Positions 13,221-25,200 of a stretch of DNA of 26,458 nt are shown in pieces. The stretch covers positions 1-26,458 of the IMG/VR virus record IMGVR_UViG_3300027844_001101, one strand, 5' to 3'. The stretch's first letter is position 1, and every line of letters starts with the position of its first letter. Position numbers and translations under genes: made by a program. The notes beneath the pieces were generated by a model. It was not told where the DNA came from and ran no database searches. It was given only the letters and a program-made list of their open reading frames with translations. Source of the DNA: a virus.

Positions 13221-16200
13221 TTATAGCGCCCCCATTTCTTCAACTTCTCGTAATTTACTCATTTTTTCAAACATAGAATAGGCTTCTCGATATTCTAGCT
13301 GTGCCTCTACTAATTCGTCGGCCTTACGCATAGCTGCTAGTTTCAGTGAAGCCGCATGTCTTCGCATAGCAACTACGTCTACGTGTAAATCATCTATAAG
13401 ATATTCTAGCGCTTCTTCCGTTAAATCAAGTTCATCGTCTGCGGCATCCGATAGTGAACTTGCAGACGATGCACTTTCAGCAGCCTGCTTGTATTTAAAC
13501 CATGCTTTTTCCGCTTTGAGTTTAGCCGCCTCCTGCCGCGCTTGTAAAGCCAGTGCTTGTAAGCGTAGGTTTGAATTAGTGGCTGCCTCAATTGCATCTA
13601 GTACATCTTGCTCCATTTTTTTAAGTGCTGCGGCAAGGCTATCTTGCTCCGCTTGAATGCGTGCTTTTTCGGCCACCTCCGCCTTGGCTTGTTCTTCCTC
13701 AAGGGCCTGTTTCTTTATCTTAGCCAATCGTAATGATTCTTCTTTTTTAGCCTTATCTTCTTCATTTTGTTTATGTTCTTCTTGTGCCTTTTTTTGTTCG
13801 GCAGCTTGTTTGTCTGCTTTTGCCTTTAAATCTTTTACTAGGGCCTCTTGTTTTTCTTTTTGTGTCTGCGCAAGTTTTGCATCATCTACCTTAGCGGCCT
13901 CTGCTTTTGTATGTGCGGTATCTAAATCTAATTTCTTTTTATCGGTAGCTACAACTACTTTTTCATCCAACTGTTTAACTTCTAACGCCCTATCCTTCGC
14001 CTTTTGTTCACGTAGTATTTTAGCCTTAACTATTTTGTCATCTTGAACTTTCCTTCTATTCTTTATAACTTGCAAACGCTCCCGTTTCTCGTGCGCCTTT
14101 TTAAGTTGAAGTTGCTTATGTAATTCCCTGCGCTGTAAATCTTTTTTAGCTTTAAGTGCGCGACGTTTAGACGCCTCAATTTCTTTTTGTACAGAATCTA
14201 TATTTCGTGTAAGCCTTTTTTCCTCTGCAAGAGTTGTTTTTAGTGGCTTACCTCTACGATTTATTTCCGTAGCTTTTCTCTCCATTAAAGATTTCTGGTT
14301 ACTTTCAATTGTGTTTATTTTTCGTGTGTTATCGTCGATGTAGATACCTTCTCTTTTAATGATACCATTCAATCGTTTAGTTTCCACGCTATCATCAACT
14401 CTTGCCATAGCTAAAGCAGCTTTTTCAGATACATTATCCAATTGCCGGGTAGCCTGCGCTGCCGCCTTATTTGCGGCTACAAGATCATTTTGTGCTGCAA
14501 GTCCAGCCGCACGCAATTCTACAGCGTTGTCGTATGCTTCAAGAAATTCGCTACCTTCGGGAGTAGTTATGCCGCGAACAATCGTTTTACCTTCAAAGTT
14601 TGATTCTACCGTTTCTATTAGTTTCGTGCCTACGCCCTGCCTCCGATATTGTGGATTTACACCAATGTATTTTATGTGTACTTCGTCACCCACTATTCGA
14701 TAGTCTACCGCGCCGACCGCATTACCAACCGAATCCGTAGCTGATATTGTACCTGAGTGCCGCGTTGGGTGTAATAACCGTGGGTCCATATCACCGGGCG
14801 TTAAATCGTAAACATCATTTGACATTTTCAACTTAGCTACATTTATCTTTTCGATAGGTACTTCGGCAAGTATGGTCTGACCCTTGGCTAGCTTGCGATA
14901 TGCAGCACGACTCACTTTCTCGCCTGCCGGTGTCATTTTCCCCAACTTCATGTGGGGATTTTCTTTCATAAATCGCGCTAACAATTCAGACCCGATGCCT
15001 TGTCTTTGATTCGGCTTTGTTACCCATAAACCAACAGACCCAAATTCGTTGGAGACTAATGCAATTGGAGTGTCGCCGTCAAAAACAACTCTGCTTTGGT
15101 CAAACTCAGGTACCCCTGCTTTTTTAATTTCATCGGGTGTCATTGATATGGGATTACCCTTGGCATCGCGCATTAGCTCACCGGTACTAGCATCCCCTTT
15201 GTTGTAACCTATTCGTTCGCCCGATGCTCTGACTTCATAAGTCTTGCCGTTCTTACCAACTATCTCACCAACCTTATCGGGATATTTTCCTCCAACACCG
15301 CGCTCAATGTTAATGTTTTCTAACGCCTCTGCCTTAGCTGCTTCGTAGGTATCATGTCGTCCATATTTCCGCACGCCGGTTTCATCAAAAACGTAATACT
15401 TCTTTTTGTTTGGACCTAGTTTTCCACCATACGTTACGTCAAGATTATCGGGTAGTTCTGTTAGTGGCTCTACCTCTGGTCCTACTAAATGATCAAGCCC
15501 GCCTCCCCGTTCGGTGTCGGCGTAAGCATCGAATGGAATATCTCCCGTTTTATGCTTCTTCATAAATTCATCTTCGGTCATCCCTCCTGTTACTTTTGCA
15601 GCGGCGGCGTCATCGGCAGTAGACGCAACATTATCGGCTTGCTTTGCACCCGCCACATATCGGTTACGGCCAGCGTTTCTCGTCAACAGCTTGCGATAGG
15701 TAGCACGACTGGTGTTCTCGCCTGCCTGTGTCATTTTCCCTAACGTCATGTTGGGATTTTCTTTCATAAATCGCGCTAACAATTCAGACCCGATGCCTTG
15801 TCTTTGATTCGGCTTTGTTACCCATAAACCAACAGTGCCGGATTCGTCGGAGACTAATGCAACTGGAGTGTCGCCGTCAAAAACAACTCTGCTTTTATCA
15901 AACTCAGCTAACCCTTTTCTTTTAATTTCTTCGGGTGTCATTTTCAAGGCAATTCCGTCTCGACCGCGCACTAGCTCACCACTAGCATCTACTTTGGAGT
16001 AGCCTATTCGTTTGCCCGATGCTCTGACTTCATAAGTCTTGCCGTTCTTACCAACTATCTTACCAACAATTTCAGGGTATTTTTCTGCTTTTGATACCTC
16101 TGGTCCTACTAAATGATCAAGCCCGCCTGCCCGGTAACTCCAGTCTGATGAAATATCTCCCGTTTTATGCTTCTTCATAAATTCATCTTCGGTCATCCCT

Positions 16201-19200
16201 CCTGTTACTTTTGCAGCGGCAGCGTCATCAAGGCTGTCGGCTTGGCTCGCAGGTATATCATCGACAATACGTACACTACCTCGTGGCTTAGGTGCCATTG
16301 GATAGGGTACGTTATCGACTTGCTGCGTTAAAGGGTTAAACGCAATTTGCCCGTCACTACTTGCCCAGACCGGTGTACCAACAAACTCTATTTCCTCTCT
16401 GACTACGCCATTTTTCGATGCCTTTGTTAGCAACTCAAGTAATCGCTCGTGCTGCTGTTCACCTTCTAAGGTAAATGCAAATTTTGCGTCTGAAGGAACC
16501 TCAAGCGGTTGTTGCAGTCCAAAGTCCCATAAGTCTACAAGTTCAGAGTGTTCATCGTCAGTCAACTTATCGAGGTTAAGGTTTGACCTGTTCATTAAAC
16601 CGCCGCCTGTTTTTTTATCCGTGTACCTTACCCCCTTAGTCACAGGATCGCTTGTCTCTTGCGATACTTCTAAGAAAGTGTTTTCTAGCTTTTTAATTTT
16701 TGGATTGTCTACACCTTTTGAGTATTTAACCATCGAAGGAGCGTCATCTTGTAAACTTGAAACTGGCAGTTCGTAGGAAACAACCTCCATAGAATCATCC
16801 ATAGCGGCTAGTTGGTTCGCCATTTTCTTATCGGTAATAAACCGTGTGTTATTTGGAATATCTTTTTTAGCCTGCCTGCTTTTCCAAAACGCTTGTGCAT
16901 CTGGCGAATGGGGGATGTCCGGTTTGAAAACCTCCCCCGTTACTTCTTCGCCCATATCATACATATTTGTTGCAATACCCCGCCGGCGCATATCTGGTGC
17001 AACTCCTACCGCACCCTTAATGCCCACTTCGGTAGGGTCTTTTACATCTGGGCCGTAAAATAAAGTACCCACCACACGATCATCCGATTCACGGATAGCT
17101 ACCATATGTTCATAACCCAAACCCTCTAACATTTCCCCCGTGTCTGCGTATGATTCATAACGAATACCATCTATCGTTTTAACTTCAGTAGATGTGCGTG
17201 AGGTAGTTCCAAATTCACCCGTTCGATTCTTATAATCGCGATTTATTGAATCCCAATTTTTTGGCTCGGATGGGATTGTAATTTCTATTTCTTTCGCAGC
17301 TAAATGGGGTGCGTCTTTCCCCGCGATAATTTCATCGCCTTCGTACAGAACCGACCGTGACGCATAATCACCATCAAGAAGTGCCTCTGACCTACCGCCA
17401 GCTAGAAAATCATCCTCATCTAAATGAGTCCTACTTCCTCGCCTTGCAAACACTACGGCATCCTCGTTTGGAACATCAACTGCTAGTATTGCCCGATTCG
17501 GTCCTAGCTCTCCCGTAGTCTCCAAATCCCAATTTGCATACGAGACCGCTTCTTCATAATCGGTTGTGTACCATCGCCCTACGCCACCCCCCTCGGCATC
17601 TAGTTTAGTCCCCCCGTACTTGCCTTTACCCCGACCCTCAATCCTATCGGGGTTCACACCTCTATACATGCGGATATGCCCGTCTGGGGCCTCATCTGGG
17701 AAAGGCACTTTTTTTGCACTCACCCGTCGCACAGTATAAACCGTAGTTGTTTCTTCAGAATCTAGGACCGCCCCTATAAAATCTTCGGCGTTATTAAATT
17801 GGGTGGCGTCTGCTTTTAACTTGGCAGCGCCTACCAATTTTTCTTCGGACGTAACCACCTTAGCTTCGGCAAAGTTTAGTTCTAATTGTGCGTTTTCGGA
17901 TTTAGTTATCGCGTCCATCAATTTTTCTGCGGCCTCTTGCGCAGCATCTACCGCGTGTATTTCTGCTTGCATAACATCATCTATTTTTGCTAAGTCAGCT
18001 TTCAAAGTCTTTAAAATATCTGATTCAACCGTCTCAAAAAGTTTTAGTTGTTTTACACCTTCCCTTTTGTTTATAAGTTCAGTTGCTTCCTCCAACTGTG
18101 CCGATGATTCTCTCAGTAGCTTGTCAAAAAACGTGGGACTGCTTGCCGCATCGGCTTGACTAGGGGTAATTAAGCCGCTTCTCAAAGATGCGTCAACATC
18201 AATTAGCTGGTTTACCTCATCGTCCCATGCTTGAAACTTTCCAACCGCCACCTCTCGCATTTCATACAAAGAGTTTAAATCTTCAGGTTCAAACACGCCT
18301 TCTTTTATCCCCTGTTTTATTTTTTTAATTTGACTATTTACAGCATCAACTTTTGCTTTTACTTGTGCCCTCTCTGCTCTTGCTTTTTGTATTGCCACAT
18401 CTGCCCTAACGTATCGAGCCTCTAATTCCATTAGTCGTTGCGCGGCTACGTCTTGGACTGCGGCTATGTCCCTAATGCGAGCTATTTCCTTTAATCTTTC
18501 CTCTGCAATAACTGCCGCCCGTTGCGTTTGGATGGATAGTAATTCATCGGGGGATTTTATAGCATCAAATACCTCAGAGGGGCGGAGTTCCCTGCCGGGA
18601 CTTAGTGCGTGTAGTGGTCGATCAGGATTTTTTCTAAGGGCTATAATTTCTGAAGTGTGTTTAGTTCCTCTCGTTTCAGTTACCGTAACAATTCCATCAT
18701 ACCCCGCATCCGTGATTGCTTCGCTTAGTTCCCTTCCCGTCTTACCCCCGAATCGTTCGCTTAAAACATATTTCCAATTAGTAGCGTCTGAGTAACCCGC
18801 CCCAAAATCTACAACTAAAGGCTTTTCAAGTGTGATAATTCCTGTTTCAATTGTAGGCTGATCTACCACATTTTTAGGGTTTACAACAGTTACATATTTT
18901 CCAGATGGTTCTACATGCTGCCCATACCGTTTACCATAATCAACTGCGCTTTCTGTATTATGTGCATAAGTAAATTCAAACGGTTTTCCGGTTTCGGGAA
19001 TACCCAATTCGCTTTGAACCAATTTTGTTTTAGTAGGCAGACGCACATTACCTTCGTTTTGTTGTAGTCTTTTAAATTTTTCAATACCGACAAGTTTAGG
19101 GTCAACAGAAGACGGCGTGTTTAAAGGTTGCCATTCGAGTTCAATTTCAAGATAGTCCTTTGGAACATCACTGTAGGGACCGCTTTGGTATACTTTTTTG

Positions 19201-22200
19201 GTTTTCTTTGTGACGGTGTAGTTACCCGCTGCCATAAACTCATCTTCATTTTGGAAGGATGCTCCCACATCATCTATCGATAACACCCGCTTAGCACGTG
19301 CGCCCGGTTTAATTTTCCAAACTATGGCACCTTCGTGGCGTGTCCCCGACTGAAACGCAAAATGAAGCGCCATATCCTCATCTCGAGTTAAGCCCGTTGT
19401 GAATTTTCTACCTCCCAACTCTATGACTTGACCGGGTTCTAAATCATCCCATGAACCTATGGAATTATACAATCGACTATTGATTAAACCATGCTGATTT
19501 CCGGTGCCCCTATACAACGCCACAGGCATGATGTCTGCTTCGGTAGCTAGCTTGTGAGCAATAGCACGTGCTTCTGCCCGTTGACGCATCATTCTTACAA
19601 GTTGAGTTTTTACGTGGTTGGCTTGTGCCGCATCGCCGGCTTTCTCAAGCGTTTCGGCATGGCGTATGTGACGCTTTACAAAATTTGAAAATGATTCGCC
19701 GACAATTTCCGTAAATCCACCCCCGGGCTGTATCTTGAGGGTATCCCCAGACCGATCAACCGTGCCCTCAAATATATCGTTGAGAGTTCGCCGTAGGCGG
19801 TCATTACCAGAAGTTATGCCCGTGGTCCCCCGCTTCGATAATAGCTCGATTGCTTCTTTCGTTGTTTTTGCTTCACCTCGTGCCCCAAAACCGCCCAGGC
19901 GAGAATTAGGGTACAAATCCTCAAATAAGGTTATGGTTTCATATTTAGGGCCGGTGCCGTCCATTGCCCATTGCTTCGCAACTTTAGTTGTAGTTAGTTC
20001 AAACATTTCGTCATCGAAATAATCTCCCACGGTTGTGGGTTTCCAATCAGGATCGAATAATTTGTCCTTTACGTTTACCTTCCGTGCTAGGGCACCATCT
20101 TGTTTTTTAACTACGACCGGCACATCTTCTATACCTAATTCTTTTGCAGCGATTAAGCGCCGATTACCATTTGTAACAAGAGCGCGGCCCGCATCGTCGA
20201 TGGAAATTTCAATTGGGTCTAAAATACCGTGTTCTAAAATGTCTTTTTTAAGAGCATCTAACGATTTCCGGCCTGCACTCGAAGTGGGAGGTTTTACGTC
20301 TGCAAATTGATCTACAAACCATCGTGGTACCTCCTCTGCTTGGGTGTTGTGTTGCCACGGTTTAGGAATATCTGCGGCAGGTTTTAAAACATCGTCGGTT
20401 AAAGGTACATACTCCACTTCAATTTCTATAATGTGTTCCTCTACGCCATCGGGGATTGTAAAATTGCGTCGAGTATCCATAACTTGGGAAATGTCTAAAT
20501 CGTCGATAGGTATCTCTCGTTTTCCAACTACGCGGAATTTTCCCGCTGTATAATATTCGTCTTCCTGAAGCGCGGTTAATTTTGCTCTAAGTTCACGTTT
20601 CTGTCTTAGTGCTAAGGCATACTCAGGGGTTGCCTCGCTCCCCATCTCTAAAATTCGTGAGTCGATAGCGTCGATGTCTTCAAATAGTTTTTGCGCCTTC
20701 GCCCCCGGTCTAACCTTGTACACTACGGGAGGCCAATTTTCTTCGCCTCGATCTAGCGCAAATTTTTGTGCCACCTTTGGATCGGTTGTTAGTCCCGTAA
20801 CAATCGTTCGATCATTTATTTCTATCTCTTGACCTAGTGTTACTTCCCGCATATCCTTTCCCGAACGACTTATGGCACGATCACCTCGATATAAGTGCGA
20901 AGGCACTTCGTCTGTGCTGTCTAATTCGTTTAAAAATATGCGCGCCTTCGTTCTACGCTCTATAAGTGCGCCGCTTGCATTTTTAGGTAATGGTTCACCG
21001 TTAATCACCGCGTCTAAATCGCGTTTTAACATCGCGGTAGGTCTAGTCCCCTTAACTACTTTTTCACCTACTAAAATATCGTTTTGCGCTTCAGCAAAAA
21101 GTTGACTGTATGATTTTTCTTCTATCAACTCCCGAACAATTATATTTGCATCCGCATCTATAAAATCCCCCGTATGGAAAGTTTTAATCCTACTGCGATC
21201 CGTTGGAATCTGACTTAACTCAACTTCAATATATGATTTTTTTTTGGTTACCCCTACAACTTTAAATTCCCCATGCGTTGCAAATTCATCTGGCGCACCT
21301 GTTATTGTTTTTTGGGGTATTATGTCGGTGGAAAGTTTAGGTGGGATATGCTCCACATTAACTTCCAATACACCATCAATTTTTTGTACACTCTTTACTC
21401 TAAACTCCCCCGCCATTAGCATTTCGTGTGGTTTGCTTACCCGACCTTCCCCCCGTCGATATGCCTTAAATTTAGGTTCGCGCTTTATACCCTTTGGATT
21501 GTCCACCTTGAACATTATTGCGGTATCTTTCATCGGGTCATCTATACCGTAAATAGTATCCCCTAATGCCGCCTTGCGTGTCGATAATCCGCGTGTTAAT
21601 ACCGAATCTTGCGTAGCCATTAAATCGCTAGGTTTAACCTTTCCGGGTGTGGGGCCGTTTAGCCGTAAAAATGCTTCGGCCTTCCCGGTTGGCTGGCCTA
21701 TCTCTAGCACCTTCCCCGGCACTAACAAATCGGTGTCGATGATACGTAGACCGTCTGGAAAGGGGACGTACACCGAATCCACAGACACCGGCGCACGGTC
21801 TAATTCATTAAGTAACGCCCTTGCTTGCGCTCTTGCTCGATATTCGGACACATACTGCTGTTGAAATTCAAACAGGCTGGCTCGTTCTTTAGGATGTAGT
21901 CTACCCGCTTTGTCGATAAGCTGTTGCAACTCCCGAGGGGAAACGCTCGCATCGTTGCCTTTAAGTAATTGACGCATCGCTTCTGCCTTAGTATGAGTTA
22001 TTGACTCAGCAGTTTCACCATGCAAATCAAAGTATAATGTTTTTGCGTCTTCAAATAACATCCGCGTAGCTACATCGTCTGCGTCCTCAATTGTACGATA
22101 GGTAAAAGCGCCAGCTCTTAAGCGCTCATCCTTAGCATCGGGAAACAATCTATTGAGTACCTGATTTTTAGCGCGTGAATTTTCTGGCTTGTTTAAGCCC

Positions 22201-25200
22201 CCATCCAATAAGTCAGCAACGGTCGCTCGATCTCCCATACGTTGCGCATCAGCGCCGGCCCGAATTTTAAAAACTACACCATCGTTCGCGCCGTCCGATA
22301 GGGCATCCTCTATAGCACGTGACTTGCTAGAGGTTAAATTAGTCGTAACCTTCGATAACGTGAGGGACTCCCCCTCGCCTACTGGCAATTGTATAACGTC
22401 CCCAATGATCCCCCGCTGTGTACGTGGAAAGAAGATAGTCCCCGTGTCACTGTTAATGCCTACATATAAATTATGTGGTGTCTTGTCGGCATCGTCTAAG
22501 TGTTTTAAATAAACACGCGCCGTTACTCGATCATTTACAGTTTGTAAAGTTGCGTTTGGTGGCAACGGTTTACCTGCTAACACATCATCCATAGCAACTC
22601 GTAAAGCTACGTTTTCAGGGGATGCTAAATCTTGTTCTAAAATATATTTTGCTCTTTGCAAATGTTCCGTAGGTGTCAACTCTACAATGTCATCTGCAAT
22701 AGTGGGATGCACGCCATAATCTAAGTAGTCTCGTGTTGAAGTTGGATTCCATGAGCGCTGGCTAAATGGCTCAGGAGGGGCGGCTACTCTCCCCGAAGCA
22801 AGCCTTAATTCGCGATGTCGCTGCTCTGCTCTGATTAGCGTATCCGTGTCCTGAAGCGTGCGCATCCGCTGCCTCAACTCTCGCATCTCTTTTTCGACTC
22901 GTGAGTGCGGCCATTCTGCCCGGTGAAGTTTTTGATTTTTAGCTATCGCGTTTACTTCGTCTGATAAAAGTCCTTGCTCTCCCTTTAAGGTAGCGTGCCA
23001 TCTCGCCAAATTTGTATCGGTAAGTTCTTGCGTACGTTTAGCTGTAACGCTCATCAAAACTCTATGCTTGGGGTCCATCGAATCTTGGGCGGTTTTTATG
23101 ATGTACAACGCATCATTCACAACATCATCCAGTAGGTTTGGATTTTGGGCGATGGCCCGCACATCTACGCTGGAAAATCGCCTAAAAATGTCATCAACAT
23201 CATCAATTGTTAAATTATATTGCGCCTGCAAACCCTTCAGTATGCGATTGTTTCTGTCCTTGTCTAACGCCGCATATTTAATTACGTTTGATAGTCGTTC
23301 ATCTACTATATCGGGTACCTTGTAGGGTAGCTTTCCCAGCATTGCTTCTAAATTTTGAAAAGTTTCGGGCATAGCATGTTTTAAAATTACATTTTTTTGA
23401 GGGTCCGTATAAATGGCAACTAAATCTGCCCACGTTTCGCGCTGGTTAGTAAAATTGATTTTTAATTTATTACCTACCGTAACATTCTGCATACCTTCAA
23501 ATGCGCCGTCTAGTTTAGATGCGTCTACTAATGTAAGCAGTTCTTGCCTTGCACCCTCACTTACAGTATGCGTAGCTTGAACAAAACTTCGCCTAGCCGC
23601 CGGCATACCCGACATACCGTCTGAAGGTAATTGCATGGTGTGCCCTAGTTCATGCGTCATTAACTTTCGACGCATGTCTGCGGCCCTAAACAGATCGTCG
23701 GATATAAGTTTTTCATACCGCAAATCATCCAAAGTTAGCACGCGGTCATATCGTTTCATATAAGCGCGCTTTTTGGTAATCAGTTCTAACTCTTTTTTTA
23801 GTGCTTCAAATTTTACAGCGCCCTCGGGGGTTGGCGTACCACCCAACATCTCAATGGCTACTTCAAACTTATCTACCCTAGTCTGTAGTTCATTTAGTTT
23901 TGAAATGGCGCGCTTTCTACCCTGTAAGCCTATTAAATCGGGGTCAAATAGATGTTCTTTACTAATCGCAATGGGTTTAATTTTGCCATCTACAACACCA
24001 TACGCATAAATTTTATTATCATCCGATCTGGCTATAAAACCTACCGCATCGATATCTGGTAAATCAGCGCGACCTTGACTTACATTAAACTTCACACCAT
24101 TGGGGGAAGGTTTAGCAATACCAACGCCCCGAACCGGTAAATCGGGGTCATAGAGTGCCTTGCTTTCTGCAATCCATTGTCGGGTTCTTTCGGGTAACAA
24201 AGAAAGTAATTCGGGGTCGTCGCTCAAAGTAGACCGCACTAAAAAATCGTCTGCCTCTTTTAAAGAAACAGGCGGTATGAAATCATCGGGGTTTAGTCGT
24301 GCAACTCTTTGTAATTCTGGAAGTTCCCGCGCCGATTTCCAACTATTGGGTATGTAGTCTGGATTTTTTCTTAGGAACGATTCCCACTTTTCTGCATCGT
24401 GAATAAAGATACGACCTTCGTCCAAAGATAAAATTTTAGTAGCGTTGCCATTTAGCGCATCGGTGGTATCCCATAGCGTAAATTTGTCCCACAATCCTTC
24501 GTCTAACGCTCTGGGAACAACTTTGCTTACTTGCTCGTGTGTTCTTTTGATAACAGCGTTAGGGACAGCACGCCCCGATTTGCGCGCTCTTTCTTCGGCA
24601 CGAGCAACCGCCAGAGAAGTATCAATAGTGGCATAATTTGCTTCTACTTTATTTCCAGTTTCACGTAAGATTTTTATTTTCTCACGTAATGCCCCATACC
24701 CACCATCACCCGTACCGTCTATGAGTGTGTTTTGATTTCTGCGCATCGACTCACGCACCGCAACGGTTCCAATATGCGATGACTCATCGTGAACAATCAT
24801 AGCCGCTTTAGGGTCGCCCGCCTCTAACATCGTTTGATATTCGGGAAGGTAATCTTTCACCCGGTCAGAATCTACAATTGCAGTATTCACCGGGACGCCT
24901 AAATCACCCGCAGATTGTTTAACATCTAATAGGGTGCCTTTACCCGAACCCGAACCGCCGCCCATCATATATGATACTGGTTCATCTACCGCTGTTACTA
25001 ATTCATTGTTTCGATTTACTGAAATTATTTCATCGACAATTTCATCATGCATAGATGTTCTGGAAGGAGTAAATTTAGTTCTTCCGTTTTCCGTGAAGCT
25101 AGAAATTCGGTGTCTATCGAATGAAGTTAAATCGTCGATCTGTGTTCCCGGTTTTGGTACCCAACTGTTGGGCCGATAGTCTGGATTTTTCCGTAAAAAG

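Noticed and set aside
19107-22601. Calling the ART modules a known secreted toxin such as a VIP2- or C3-type exoenzyme
   Set aside because: Only short motifs agree, there is no signal peptide, and the modules sit inside one phage polyprotein. Naming a toxin family would go beyond what is visible.
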